A stretch of 64,000 nt of DNA from SAR324 cluster bacterium (GCA_028282885.1 JANQGX010000045.1:62001-126000); one strand, 5' to 3'. Positions 15,611-25,580 are shown, counted from the first letter of the stretch. The notes: generated by a model not told the origin, from the sequence alone. Numbers and translations are program-made.

Positions 15611-18508
15611 GTGTCTCTTTATTCAAGACTGACGGAAAGCATTAAAAAAGAGGTCTTTGAGAAGAAACAGACCGCTGAGCTGTCGAAAGCCATTGAAGAC
15701 GGGTATTCGTTTTTTACCCAGTTCAATCGAAATCGGATGGAATTGGCTTTTTCGATTTTTTCAGAAGATATGAGAAAAGCCCTTTTCGAAGTTATCTTCT
15801 TTTTGCATGTCAACGAGCCGGATTTTGAAGAGCACACCTTTCTTTGTACCAAGATCGAAAAGGTTCATGGAGTTAAAAAAGAGGTTGAGGTGGAAGAGAC
15901 AGCCTCCCTCTATGTAGAAAATGCACCCTCCGGAGTTGTGGGAATCAGTGAACTGTCTCCCATTTTCAAGGATGAGTTCAACAAATACACCCAGGAAGAG
16001 CTTGGTGTTACGATCGTTGAAGACAAAAATGCCTTTCTTCCCATATACAGCATCGCTTCCCTGGGATCCATCGGCACGGTCGGCCACAAACAGACGGCTT
16101 CCGACCTCGATCTACAGGTTCAATATGAACTGGAGCCGTTTCTCCTGAACCGGGAGGGTATGTCTGATGAGTTGTTGAAACATCGGGCGAACGGTTTGAT
16201 CAGTTATTTCTCCAAGAAATTCCAGGCTATAAAGAAAATAAAGAATAAAGAACTGAAAAACCAATCTTTACGACAAAAAGTAATCACGGTAGGTCACCAC
16301 AATTTTAAGAAGCGCTATCCCTCGCTGTACGACTATCTCATTCAAAAAAAGTCCGGTGTTGTCAACACCATGGGCAGCAGTCGTGAGAAGAGAGAGGCAC
16401 TGTTGGGTGAACTCCTTCAAATGCAGAAGCAGTATTCAAAATTCTGTCTGAAAAAGGAGCGCGTTGAAAAAGAGACCCTGCTAAAAGACAAGATCAGGAA
16501 AATTCAGAGCTATGTTCAACGGAAATTCCCCAAGGCTGAAGTATACCTGTTTGCCTATTCCAATGACGACTATCGGGACGGTTTGCACGGTACAACCCTG
16601 GAATCCAAGGAAGCATCCGGATCTGCCTATGAGTTGATTTTGAACTATGAAGTATTGATGCCGGGTATCCAGTTCACACCGATGATTCCAATTCATTTTC
16701 TGATGCCGGGATCGGTAAATTCAGACCGCTCCTACTATGAATCCATCGTTGATAAGATCAGGTTCAATTTTTCCGATCTATACGACACACACCGTGAAAA
16801 ACTTGTCGACCTGGGATCCACACCGCCATTGACCAAGGAATACATGGTGGCCCATTCGGGGGCTGTCTATTGGGAGTCTTTCAAAGCCTCTTCTGGTAAC
16901 CTGCCGAAAGCCATGTTGAATTTGCTTAGATTCGAGATGTTGTTTGACGAAAAGTTCAATACGTCTGTCATAGAGCTGATTAAAAATCCAAGACGGCTGG
17001 ATAAGTATGCCGGAGAGACGGTTGTTCCGGAAGATGAGATAGAAGAGGAATATCAGGATTATGATTTTGACGATCTTGATGGTGATATCGTCGATGATTT
17101 CTACGATGACTACGGTGTTGTCGAGGTCGAAGAGGATCAACACGATGATAACATGCTGGGAGAAGAAGACAATCCGGAAGGGATGTCCATCCAGCAGATC
17201 TTCAAAATGGAAGAGAGATTCCCTAGTTTAAGGCAGGATCCCTGGTGGTTGAGATACAAGGCACTTAAAATCGGATTCGGTCCTGAAAACCATACCGTGG
17301 AGGATGAAGACGAGAAAATGTTGATTTCCAGGGTTATCGATCTGGGATTCGCCCTCCATATCCGGGTAGCGGACATCTTCGTCAGTATTAGGGAAAACAA
17401 AAAGCCCAAAACCTACAGGGAAAAATTTCTTGATACTTTTCTAAAAAAAGCCTTCACAGCATCCAAACGCAGGGTACTTGAGCACATTGCCTTCGGTGAA
17501 GTGGATGCTGTGATAAAGTTTGAAAAAGATCTGAAGTTTCTCTTTCAGCGTTCCATGGAAAGGGTGCAGAAATACGTTGAGGAATATGGTGGCGAGGACA
17601 AGACTAACCAGGATGAGAACAGGATCTGGTTCCACTATTATCAAAAGAACTTTGATCCTCCGAAAAACGTTGTTCGCAGGGATATTCTCAATCACCTGAA
17701 AGTGCCCCGCGGAAGGCTGCAAATCGGATTTAGCAAGGATCAAAACTGGTTCTTTCGTTCAATTCAGAAAAGCGGCCTTGCCGGCAGCCGATATGACACC
17801 CTTGGGCAATTGGACCATTTGCCGGATGAAGTTGAACTATATGAGCATAATTCCTTTCTGCACGGAATCGCACACTGTATTCTCAATGGATATTACGGTG
17901 TCATCAACAAAGGCACTCTGATGGAAAGCCGGACAGTAGTGGAGTTGGCAGTGGCTCATACCGAAATCGGAAAACTCTCCGCAGACCGCTTTGCTTTTGT
18001 CCGACCCGATATTGTCGACAGGCTGGTTGATAGCATTGACCGAGCTTTCCCTCCACAGGAGTATGATTTCAGGGATTGTATTTTTAAGGAAAAAGAGATT
18101 ACAGAAGTGTTTATCTGTCTGAATCTGCTTGAGTATGGACGGGTCTCATTCATGTACAGGGACAATCTGAAGAACTGGTATGTTGATGAAGTTGATCATC
18201 CCAAGGTTGAAAAAGATGCGCAGATCCTGTTTCAAAAGGAGGACCTGGTTCTGTATTCAAACCATATTCAAAACACCATCAGAGAGTTTTTCTCTAAGCA
18301 GGGCATAGAATTCGACAAGCTGTCAAAAGCGGGGGGAGTATCCTATTGGGTTAATCCCAACAGCGTCTCAACGTTCCATTCCGCTGACAAGTTTGCGCAA
18401 AAAGAGATCCATCTGGCTAAAAAATTCAAGAAGGCTGTAACTGAAGCCAACAGCAATGATGTCTTATCGGAGGATGAGGAAGCAGAAGACGAACTCACTG
18501 TGGTATAG
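15611..18508 (+). CDS. cyaA: Class I adenylate cyclase (CyaA type) with an acidic insertion
   Basis: This large protein (965 residues) matches the enterobacterial class I cyclase that makes cAMP. The nucleotidyltransferase-like active site is SIASLGSIGTVGHK then ASDLDLQVQY (about 153-177), with the two aspartates. The later family landmarks EASGSAYELILNYE, LVDLGSTPPLTKEYMV, and SFKASSGNLPKAMLNLLRFE follow in order. Odd features are an extremely Asp/Glu-rich insertion at about residues 473-523 and an acidic C-terminus. The class is best known in Gammaproteobacteria. The start is GTG with AGGAG 7 nt upstream, 15 nt after trpA. It converges on rnhA with a 14-nt overlap. Catalytic activity is inferred. 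Confidence 0.82.
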   Translation: MSLYSRLTESIKKEVFEKKQTAELSKAIEDGYSFFTQFNRNRMELAFSIFSEDMRKALFEVIFFLHVNEPDFEEHTFLCTKIEKVHGVKKEVEVEETASLYVENAPSGVVGISELSPIFKDEFNKYTQEELGVTIVEDKNAFLPIYSIASLGSIGTVGHKQTASDLDLQVQYELEPFLLNREGMSDELLKHRANGLISYFSKKFQAIKKIKNKELKNQSLRQKVITVGHHNFKKRYPSLYDYLIQKKSGVVNTMGSSREKREALLGELLQMQKQYSKFCLKKERVEKETLLKDKIRKIQSYVQRKFPKAEVYLFAYSNDDYRDGLHGTTLESKEASGSAYELILNYEVLMPGIQFTPMIPIHFLMPGSVNSDRSYYESIVDKIRFNFSDLYDTHREKLVDLGSTPPLTKEYMVAHSGAVYWESFKASSGNLPKAMLNLLRFEMLFDEKFNTSVIELIKNPRRLDKYAGETVVPEDEIEEEYQDYDFDDLDGDIVDDFYDDYGVVEVEEDQHDDNMLGEEDNPEGMSIQQIFKMEERFPSLRQDPWWLRYKALKIGFGPENHTVEDEDEKMLISRVIDLGFALHIRVADIFVSIRENKKPKTYREKFLDTFLKKAFTASKRRVLEHIAFGEVDAVIKFEKDLKFLFQRSMERVQKYVEEYGGEDKTNQDENRIWFHYYQKNFDPPKNVVRRDILNHLKVPRGRLQIGFSKDQNWFFRSIQKSGLAGSRYDTLGQLDHLPDEVELYEHNSFLHGIAHCILNGYYGVINKGTLMESRTVVELAVAHTEIGKLSADRFAFVRPDIVDRLVDSIDRAFPPQEYDFRDCIFKEKEITEVFICLNLLEYGRVSFMYRDNLKNWYVDEVDHPKVEKDAQILFQKEDLVLYSNHIQNTIREFFSKQGIEFDKLSKAGGVSYWVNPNSVSTFHSADKFAQKEIHLAKKFKKAVTEANSNDVLSEDEEAEDELTVV

Positions 18509-19079
18509 CTTTCCTGGCCAGTTCGTCACACCTTTCATTCTCCGGGTGTCCCGCATGGCCCTTCACCCAAACCCAGGTTATTTCACGTTTTTGAGATTCC
18601 AGGTCCAGCTCAACCCATAGTTCCTTATTCAATACTGGCTTACCGTCTGCCTTTTTCCAGTCCTTTGCTTTCCAGGATTTAATCCAGCTTGTCATGCCTT
18701 TAACAAGGTACTGACTATCTGAAGTCAAAGTTATGACAGACCCGGCAGGGGTTTTTTTGATACCCTCAAGGGCTCCTGTCATCTCCATGATATTATTTGT
18801 TGTTTTCCGGGACATTCCCGACAACTCAGTTCGCTGATTACCAATCTCCACAATGGTTCCCCATCCACCCGGTCCGGGATTTCCTGTACACGCACCATCA
18901 CTCCAGATTTGAATGGGTCCTGGCCCTGCTTCGTTTATTTCAGGAGCAGGAGAATCCAATTTCAGGAGCATCTGGTTCAGTTCTGCGTCTAACTCCCGGG
19001 TCAGGGTTTCATTTAAAGCAGGGTGTTGACGGATTAGTGATTCAAGTTTTTTTAATTTCTTAAGTAACTGAGAAGACAT
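18495..19079 (-). CDS. rnhA: Ribonuclease HI with an N-terminal helical extension
   Basis: RNase HI cuts RNA in RNA-DNA hybrids. The domain spans about residues 52-194 and keeps the four catalytic acids: Asp in WSDGACTGNPGPGGWG, Glu in NNIMEMTGAL, Asp in LTSDSQYLVKG, and Asp in NERCDELARKA. The handle region WIKSWKAKDWKKADGKPV and the KGHAGHPENE loop are present. Before it lies a charged, leucine-rich segment of about 50 residues that is absent from E. coli RnhA (155 residues) and may be a protein-binding helix. Its 3' end overlaps the end of cyaA on the opposite strand. Confidence 0.93.
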   Translation of the reverse strand: MSSQLLKKLKKLESLIRQHPALNETLTRELDAELNQMLLKLDSPAPEINEAGPGPIQIWSDGACTGNPGPGGWGTIVEIGNQRTELSGMSRKTTNNIMEMTGALEGIKKTPAGSVITLTSDSQYLVKGMTSWIKSWKAKDWKKADGKPVLNKELWVELDLESQKREITWVWVKGHAGHPENERCDELARKAIPQ

Positions 19080-19273
19080 AAGATCGGTTATCTGTCAGAT
19101 TTAATGTGTTTTTCTGTGTTGTTTGCTGCCATTATACATGCTCGGAATCTTTTCGATTGCGATCTTTTACCTCGCACAGCTTCATAGGGTGGCACGTCAT
19201 AAGTACACGTAACTGTGAACCGGGTGAGACTTCCTGTATGGCTTTGAGCAGGCCATTTTGCCAAGTTGATTTA

Positions 19274-20587
19274 TCAGTCCAACGGCAGGACTTGATGCAG
19301 AAAAGACATGGCCTGGTCTCCGGAGAAGCTTCCTTTTAAATGACCATTTCCCCTTAGCAGGTATTTGTAGATGATCATGCCGTCCAACCCAACCGGTCCT
19401 CTGGAATGGGTTTTATTGGTACTTATACCTACTTCTGCTCCCAATCCAAAAACATATCCATCAGAGAAGCGTGTGGAGCTGTTGTGGAAAACACAGGCTG
19501 AGTCTACCTGAGTAAGGAAATACTCAGCCGCCTGATGGTTCACCGTGATGATCGAATCTGTGTGATGAGATCCGAAAGTGTTGATATGATCCACAGCCTC
19601 TTCCATGGTATCCACGATTTTGATGGATAGAATCAGATCTGTGTACTCGGTTTCCCAATCCAATTCGACGGCCTTTTTGATATCCAGTTGATTGGATTTG
19701 GCAAGATCCAAGGTTCTTGTACATCCCTTGCACTCTACACCTCTGTTTTGGAGTTCAGCGATTAAATCCGGCAATAGTTCTTCAGCGACTTTTTCATGAA
19801 CCAGCAGTGTTTCCAATGCATTGCATGCTGAAGGATAGTCCAGTTTGGCATCGAGAATCACCGGAATAGTGGTTTTCTTATCTTGCTCCCGGTCCACGTA
19901 TATATGACAAATTCCCGAGGAATGTCCCAAAACCGGAATTCTACTGTTATCTTGAATGTATTTTACGAACTGATTGCTTCCCCTGGGAATTATGAGATCG
20001 ATGAACTCGTCCTGTTTTAACAGCTCTGCAACATCTTCTCTTGTCTCAACCAGGTTCACAGTGCTTTGGAGTTCAAACTCATTCAGCACATCGTCTATAA
20101 TCTCAAATAACACCCGATTAGTGTTCTTAGCCTCTGTTCCCCCTTTGAGAATGACACCGTTCCCCGATTTCAAGCTCAAGGCGGTAACCTGAACCACTAC
20201 TTCCGGTCGACTTTCAAAAATAATGGCGATCAAACCGATGGGACAGGTAACCCTTTCAAGATCCAACCCTTCTGCGAGCTTCATTGCATACTGCTTTTTT
20301 CCTACGGGATCCTCCAAAGCGGCTACCTCCTCCAAATAAGTAGACAACTGTTCGATCTTGGCGTCTGAAAGTTTCAGCCTTTCCAATAAGGGTTTGCTGA
20401 GTTTGCCTGCCGCAACCATTTCTTCGGCCAGCAAAACATCTTTTCGGTTTTCCTCGGCTATTTTTTGGGAGTTCTTTTTGATCCTGCTGCTTATGGTCTG
20501 TAATAGTGTATTCTTTTTATCAGTACTAGCAGTAGAAATTCGCAGACTGGCCCTTTTGGCTTCTCCGGCCATAGTTTCAATATCCAT
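19274..20587 (-). CDS. proA: Gamma-glutamyl phosphate reductase
   Basis: ProA reduces gamma-glutamyl phosphate to glutamate semialdehyde in proline synthesis. The 437-residue aldehyde-dehydrogenase-fold enzyme shows CPIGLIAIIFESRPEVVVQV, SGNGVILKGGTEA, the catalytic Cys in DYPSACNALETLLVH, and the C-terminal RFSDGYVFGLGAEVGISTNK and HSRGPVGLDG. AAGGA precedes the ATG. Its partner proB is not adjacent. proC (52665) and the P5C dehydrogenase (61650) lie elsewhere in the window. The 194 bp between proA and rnhA shows no gene. Confidence 0.95.
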   Translation of the reverse strand: MDIETMAGEAKRASLRISTASTDKKNTLLQTISSRIKKNSQKIAEENRKDVLLAEEMVAAGKLSKPLLERLKLSDAKIEQLSTYLEEVAALEDPVGKKQYAMKLAEGLDLERVTCPIGLIAIIFESRPEVVVQVTALSLKSGNGVILKGGTEAKNTNRVLFEIIDDVLNEFELQSTVNLVETREDVAELLKQDEFIDLIIPRGSNQFVKYIQDNSRIPVLGHSSGICHIYVDREQDKKTTIPVILDAKLDYPSACNALETLLVHEKVAEELLPDLIAELQNRGVECKGCTRTLDLAKSNQLDIKKAVELDWETEYTDLILSIKIVDTMEEAVDHINTFGSHHTDSIITVNHQAAEYFLTQVDSACVFHNSSTRFSDGYVFGLGAEVGISTNKTHSRGPVGLDGMIIYKYLLRGNGHLKGSFSGDQAMSFLHQVLPLD

Positions 20588-20660
20588 GGTTTTCCTTAAG
20601 CTTGGTTTCCAGTTTCAGAATTCAAGTTGTCTTTTGATTATAACACAGTAGATGATGCCA

Positions 20661-21074
20661 TCAGGATTGAGAATGAATAGCTGTACAACAAACAGAACGG
20701 GTTCTCGGTCCATCGAATTCACCGAAAAAAATTCCCTGCCATGTACCCAGTACAAGGCTACCATTTTGAACAGGTACCGAGACCGAAGATCCCAGGAGAG
20801 AACTCTTCAAATGTGCGGCCGAGTTTCCTTCCATATGCCTGTCTTTGCTATCTTTCCAGGGGGCAAGGGAATCCAGTCGATGGAGGAGGTCGTGAATGAC
20901 GTCCGGATCCGCGTTTTCATTGATAGTTAATCCACAAGTTGTGTGGAGAACAAAGACATGAATAATCCCGTTTTTCAACCCAGTCTCTTTAACAATTCTC
21001 GACACCTCAGGTGTGATTGAAATCATTTGACTATGACTGGTTGTTCGCAACGAAAAAGTACTTTCTGTTTTCAT
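20661..21074 (-). CDS. yjbQ: YjbQ/UPF0047 family protein
   Basis: This is a small metal-binding protein of the widespread YjbQ (UPF0047) family, which has been linked to weak thiamine-phosphate synthase activity; its physiological role is unsettled. All 137 residues match: FVLHTTCGLTINENADPDV, the metal-site HMEGNSAAHLKSSLLG, and the C-terminal LGTWQGIFFGEFDGPRTR. It lies between the ATP synthase operon and proA, on the same strand, with hairpins in the gap to atpC. Confidence 0.88.
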   Translation of the reverse strand: MKTESTFSLRTTSHSQMISITPEVSRIVKETGLKNGIIHVFVLHTTCGLTINENADPDVIHDLLHRLDSLAPWKDSKDRHMEGNSAAHLKSSLLGSSVSVPVQNGSLVLGTWQGIFFGEFDGPRTRSVCCTAIHSQS

Positions 21075-21118
21075 CAGACATTACCCGAAATTGATTGGAG
21101 GAATAGCTGTAATAGCTA

Positions 21119-21147
21119 TTGATAGTATATACAGACAGGTCTATCAA
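21119..21147 (-). terminator. Stem-loop between atpC and yjbQ
   Basis: TTGATAG (21119-21125) pairs with CTATCAA (21141-21147) around a 15-nt loop. No T-run follows on either strand. Just left of it, AATAGCT and AGCTATT (21102-21120) could form an alternative hairpin. It may be an mRNA 3'-end or processing structure. Confidence 0.3.
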
Positions 21148-21199
21148 CCGGATTTGGGAGAGCTAAAAAGAGCAAATAGAAAAGAGAAGGGGAGTTTGG

Positions 21200-21227
21200 G
21201 GAGGGAAAATCGCGTGAAGTTCCCTCC
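21200..21227 (-). terminator. Candidate terminator of the ATP synthase operon
   Basis: Read leftward after atpC, GGAGGGAA and TTCCCTCC (arms 21227-21220 and 21207-21200) form an 8-bp stem with a 12-nt loop. It is followed by a pyrimidine-rich CCAAACTCCCCTTCTCTTTTC rather than a clean T-tract. It is correctly placed 35 nt past the atpC stop. Confidence 0.4.
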
Positions 21228-21262
21228 TCGGCAGAGACCGTTAGTTCGGCTCTGAACCTTGA

Positions 21263-21673
21263 TTACTGCGCTGCATTTTGTCTGGTCACGGCCATTTGAA
21301 TCTGCTGTTGGAGCTCCAGGGCTTGATCCAGCTTGTCTGTTGATTTGTAGACTTCGGCCAATTCTGATTCGGCTTTTTGCTGATCAGTTTTGGCTCCTTC
21401 AACATCTATCTCTTCAGCCAGTTCAGCGGTGCTGGCCAGAATGGTAATCTTGTCCTGGCAGACCTCAGCATACCCAAAATGTACAGCAACCTTTTTCTCT
21501 TCACTACTATTCTTATAGCTTAAGACCCCGCTGCTAAGATTGGTCAAAAGAGGGATGTGGCCCGGGAGGATTCCCAATTCTCCTAGTTCGCTGGGAATCG
21601 TCACGTAATCCACCTCCTTGGACAAGAGCTTACTTTGTGGGGTTACAATTTCTAACGTAAGGTTATTGCTCAT
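21263..21673 (-). CDS. atpC: ATP synthase F1 epsilon subunit
   Basis: Epsilon links gamma to the c-ring and can inhibit ATP hydrolysis. The 136-residue protein has the beta-sandwich domain (LEIVTPQSKLLSKEVDYVTIPSELGELGILPGHIPLLTNL is the family N-terminus, broken here at the SEL-GELGILPGH core) and a C-terminal helical hairpin rich in Ala, Glu and Gln (about 85-136). It is the last gene of the atp operon, 14 nt after atpD. Confidence 0.94.
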   Translation of the reverse strand: MSNNLTLEIVTPQSKLLSKEVDYVTIPSELGELGILPGHIPLLTNLSSGVLSYKNSSEEKKVAVHFGYAEVCQDKITILASTAELAEEIDVEGAKTDQQKAESELAEVYKSTDKLDQALELQQQIQMAVTRQNAAQ

Positions 21674-21687
21674 GAATATGTATGGGA

Positions 21688-23085
21688 TTAGAGAGTTTTT
21701 GCCTTTTCCAGAGCCTGTTCAATAGTTCCTACCATAAAAAATGCCTGCTCGGGAACGTCATCAAGTTCACCGGAGAGGATCATGTTAAATCCCTTGATGG
21801 TATCCTTGATGGATACGTATTCTCCGTCCATACCCGTAAAGGCGCTTGCCACGGAAAAGGGCTGGGACAGAAAACGTTGAATCTTCCTGGCTCTCTCAAC
21901 GGTTTTCTTCTGTTCATCGGAGAGTTCGTCCATACCGAGAATAGCGATAATATCCTGGAGATCCTTATACTCCTGGAGAACCTCCTGAACGTTCCTGGAG
22001 CACTCATAGTGCTCTTTACCTACAATATTAGGATCCAGAATTCTTGATGTTGAATCAAGGGGATCAACTGCAGGATAGATACCCATTTCAGAGATAGCTC
22101 TGGAAAGCACGCAGGTAGCATCCAAATGCGAGAAGGTTGTGGCAGGAGCAGGGTCAGTCAAGTCATCCGCAGGAACGTAAACAGCCTGGATTGATGTAAT
22201 GGAGCCCTTGGAGGTTGATGTAATCCTTTCCTGCATGGCACCCATCTCAGTCGACAGCGTCGGTTGGTAGCCTACAGCGGAGGGAATCCGTCCAAGCAGA
22301 GCGGAAACCTCGGAACCGGCCTGGGTAAACCGGAAGATGTTATCGATGAACATCAAAACGTCCTTACCTTCTTCATCCCGGAAGTATTCAGCAACGGTAA
22401 TACCGCTCAGGGCAACTCGAAGACGGGCTCCCGGGGGTTCGTTCATCTGTCCGAAAACCAGAGCAACTTTGTCGAGTACTCCCGCTTCTTCCATTTCCAC
22501 CCAAAGGTCGTTTCCTTCACGGGTTCGCTCACCTACACCTGCAAATACAGAGTAACCACCGTGATGGAGGGCAATATTGTTGATCATTTCCTGGATTACT
22601 ACCGTCTTTCCTACACCGGCACCACCGAACAGACCGATCTTTCCACCTTTAAGGAACGGGCAGATCAGATCGAGTACCTTTACACCTGTTTCCAGCATGG
22701 AAGCGGATGTGTCCTGGTCGTTAAATGACGGTGGTGTACGATGGATCGGCCATCTTTCTTTTTCGCCGATGGGACCTTGTTCATCGATGGGGTCACCGGT
22801 AACATTCATGATCCGGCCCAGTGCCTTGTCGCCAACCGGAACGGTAATTGGACCGCCTGTAGCTGTTGCTTCCATTCCACGAACCAGACCGTCTGTAGCT
22901 GTCATAGCTACGGTTCTGACGGAGTTTTCTCCCAAATGTTGCTGTACTTCAAGAATCAGATCTTTCTTTTCGCCTTGATATTCAAATTCAACTGTCAATG
23001 CCTCAAGTATTTCCGGTAAGTCTCCCTCGTCAAACCTGACATCGACTACCACACCGATGACCTGGATAATCTTTCCTTTTACCAT
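21688..23085 (-). CDS. atpD: ATP synthase F1 beta subunit
   Basis: This is the catalytic subunit. The Walker A is GLFGGAGVGKTVVIQE. The catalytic Glu lies in GVGERTREGNDLW, the DELSD motif is present as GMDELSDEQK, and SALLGRIPSAVGYQPTLS is the conserved nucleotide loop. The length of 465 is standard. It follows atpG (75 nt gap) and precedes atpC. Confidence 0.97.
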   Translation of the reverse strand: MVKGKIIQVIGVVVDVRFDEGDLPEILEALTVEFEYQGEKKDLILEVQQHLGENSVRTVAMTATDGLVRGMEATATGGPITVPVGDKALGRIMNVTGDPIDEQGPIGEKERWPIHRTPPSFNDQDTSASMLETGVKVLDLICPFLKGGKIGLFGGAGVGKTVVIQEMINNIALHHGGYSVFAGVGERTREGNDLWVEMEEAGVLDKVALVFGQMNEPPGARLRVALSGITVAEYFRDEEGKDVLMFIDNIFRFTQAGSEVSALLGRIPSAVGYQPTLSTEMGAMQERITSTSKGSITSIQAVYVPADDLTDPAPATTFSHLDATCVLSRAISEMGIYPAVDPLDSTSRILDPNIVGKEHYECSRNVQEVLQEYKDLQDIIAILGMDELSDEQKKTVERARKIQRFLSQPFSVASAFTGMDGEYVSIKDTIKGFNMILSGELDDVPEQAFFMVGTIEQALEKAKTL

Positions 23086-23160
23086 TATTTAGCCTCAAAT
23101 TTTAATTGTGACAGGATAATAGATTCATAAAAACTTTCTAAACTTTATCAATAAATGCTG

Positions 23161-24027
23161 TTAAACAGCTTCAGCTCCGGAAATAATCTCAATCAATTCG
23201 GAGGTAATCGCTGCCTGTCTTGCCCTGTTAAATTGAATCTGCAGTTTAGCAAGCATGTCGGATGCGTTATTGGTCGCAGCATCCATTGCCGTCATACGGG
23301 CGGCATGTTCACTGGCATTGTTATCCAGTAGGCCCGTAAAAGCTTGGTTTTCAACGTATTGCGGTAATATCGCATTCAAAATGGCCATGCCGGACGGTTC
23401 AAATATGAACTGAGTGCCGGCATCCGCATCCGAGTCTTCCGTTGCAGGAGGCTCAATGGGCAAGACCTGCTTGATGATGGGCGTCTGACTCACAACGTTG
23501 TTAAAACGATTATAAGCCAGGTAAAGATGGTTGAATTCTCCATCGATGTATTGCTGAATAAGATCGCGAACCTTGCTTTGCAGAGCATCTGCCATTTCGG
23601 CTTCTTTCAGATCCCGAAAGGATTCAGCGATGTTACCAGCACGGTTCTTAAAAAATTCAGTACCTTTTTTGCCAAAGGTAACGAGTTCAACCACATCAAA
23701 TCCATTGGACTGATCAGGCATGAAACTGTTCAGTTTCTTGCAAAGATTGACGTTGAGACCGCCGCACAGCCCGCGGTCTGTCGAAATCAGCAGAACAACT
23801 GCTTTTCCACCTTCGCGCTTTTTCAGCAATGGATGTGCAGATTGATCAACACCGTCGCTCAGATTGGAAATGATGGCTTTCAGCTTCTCGGAGTAGGGGC
23901 GGGAATTGGTTATAGCCTCTTCCGCTCTCCTCATCTTCGATGCAGCCACCATTTTCATGGCTTTGGTAATCTGCATTGTGTTCTTAATGCTGCTCATTCG
24001 CAGCTGGATATCTTTTAAGGTAGCCAT
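23161..24027 (-). CDS. atpG: ATP synthase F1 gamma subunit
   Basis: Gamma is the central rotor shaft. The N-terminal coiled-coil helix RMSSIKNTMQITKAMKMVAASKMRRAE, seen as MQITKAMKMVAASKMRRA, and the C-terminal helix HAARMTAMDAATNNASDM with FNRARQAAITSELIEIISGA are both typical. STDRGLCGGLN marks the Rossmann-like domain. The length of 288 is normal. It lies 41 nt after atpA. Confidence 0.96.
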   Translation of the reverse strand: MATLKDIQLRMSSIKNTMQITKAMKMVAASKMRRAEEAITNSRPYSEKLKAIISNLSDGVDQSAHPLLKKREGGKAVVLLISTDRGLCGGLNVNLCKKLNSFMPDQSNGFDVVELVTFGKKGTEFFKNRAGNIAESFRDLKEAEMADALQSKVRDLIQQYIDGEFNHLYLAYNRFNNVVSQTPIIKQVLPIEPPATEDSDADAGTQFIFEPSGMAILNAILPQYVENQAFTGLLDNNASEHAARMTAMDAATNNASDMLAKLQIQFNRARQAAITSELIEIISGAEAV

Positions 24028-24068
24028 AGATTATGTATCCTGTTTATGAGCATGAGAAGTGGGTTGAG

Positions 24069-25577
24069 TTAACCTGCGAATTCCTTTCTGTATTCATCAA
24101 TGGCGCTTTCCATTTTGGCCTTGATCTCATCACTGATTACTTCTTCTTCTGCGATGGTAGACAAAATCTCAGGTTTGTTTGATGCTACAAACTTCTGTAA
24201 TCCAGCTTCAAATTCAGGAATCTGGCTGACCTCCATATCATCGCAGTAGCCATTGGTTACGGCGAAAATACTGACGACCTGCTCTTCCATTTTCATTGGT
24301 ACATATTGATCCTGGTTCAGGATAGCTACCAGTCTTTCTCCCCTTGAGAGCTGCTTCTGGGTGGCCTCATCAAGGTCAGAACCGAACTGGGCAAATGCCT
24401 GTTTCTCACGATACTGGGCAAGATCCAGTTTCAAGGTACCGGCCACCTGTTTCATGGCCTTGGCCTGGGCAGCACCCCCAACCCTGGATACCGATATACC
24501 CACATTGATAGCGGGGCGAACACCAGAGTTGAACAATTCCGTTTCCAGAAAGATCTGACCGTCTGTAATCGAAATTACGTTAGTCGGAATATAAGCGGAT
24601 ACGTCACTGGCCTGTGTTTCAATAACCGGTAGTGCGGTGATCGATCCGGCACCAAGCTTGTCACTGAGCTTACAGGCCCTTTCAAGGAGGCGACTGTGTA
24701 CGTTGAAGATATCTCCAGGGAAAGCTTCACGTCCGGGAGGTCTTCTGAGAAGCAGTGATAACTGGCGATAAGCAACAGCCTGTTTGGAAAGATCATCATA
24801 GATAATCAAGACATGCTTGCCTTTGGCTGCCAGATATTCCGCCATGGCGACACCTGCATAAGGAGCGATAAACTGGAGAGGTGCAGGCTCACTTGCGGTA
24901 GCGGATACGATGGTTGTGTATTCCATGGCGCCGAACTCCTCCAATTTCTGTGCCACCTGGGCAACCGTGGAGTTCTTTTGCCCGATGGCAACATAGACGC
25001 AGTAAACATCTCCACCTTTCTGGCTGATGATGGTATCCACTGCAATGGCTGTTTTACCTGTCTGGCGGTCACCAATGATCAGTTCACGCTGTCCTCTGCC
25101 GATGGGAACGAGTGAGTCGATTGCTTTCAGACCTGTGAGCATGGACTGATGAACAGATTTCCGCTGCACAATACCGGGGGCGATGACTTCCAGTCTGTTA
25201 AATTCCTTGGTATTGAGAGCACCCTTTCCATCCAGTGGATCTCCGATGGGTGAAATAACCCTGCCCAGGATCTCTTCGCCAACCGGAACTTCCATAATTT
25301 TTTCAGTTCTTTTTACGGTATCTCCTTCCTTGATCTCTTCGCCGGAACCAAAAAGGGCCACACCGACGTTGTCTTCTTCAAGGTTGAGGATCATTCCCCG
25401 GGTACCATCAGGGAAATCAACAAGTTCGCCAGCCATAGCCTTGTCAAGACCGTAGACGCGAGCGATTCCGTCACCGACGCTCAGTACGGTTCCGACTTCT
25501 TTCACTTCAACATCTGAATCAAATTCCTGGATTTGACTCTGAATTATTGCACTGATCTCATCTGCTCTAATTTTCAT
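24069..25577 (-). CDS. atpA: ATP synthase F1 alpha subunit
   Basis: Alpha carries the non-catalytic nucleotide sites. The P-loop is IIGDRQTGKTAIAVD. The conserved SERPPGREAFPGD-like loop appears as LLLRRPPGREAFPGDIF, and ISVSRVGGAAQAKAMKQ is the alpha signature. The length of 502 is standard. It starts 3 nt after the end of atpH, indicating tight coupling. Confidence 0.97.
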   Translation of the reverse strand: MKIRADEISAIIQSQIQEFDSDVEVKEVGTVLSVGDGIARVYGLDKAMAGELVDFPDGTRGMILNLEEDNVGVALFGSGEEIKEGDTVKRTEKIMEVPVGEEILGRVISPIGDPLDGKGALNTKEFNRLEVIAPGIVQRKSVHQSMLTGLKAIDSLVPIGRGQRELIIGDRQTGKTAIAVDTIISQKGGDVYCVYVAIGQKNSTVAQVAQKLEEFGAMEYTTIVSATASEPAPLQFIAPYAGVAMAEYLAAKGKHVLIIYDDLSKQAVAYRQLSLLLRRPPGREAFPGDIFNVHSRLLERACKLSDKLGAGSITALPVIETQASDVSAYIPTNVISITDGQIFLETELFNSGVRPAINVGISVSRVGGAAQAKAMKQVAGTLKLDLAQYREKQAFAQFGSDLDEATQKQLSRGERLVAILNQDQYVPMKMEEQVVSIFAVTNGYCDDMEVSQIPEFEAGLQKFVASNKPEILSTIAEEEVISDEIKAKMESAIDEYRKEFAG

Positions 25578-25580
25578 GAT

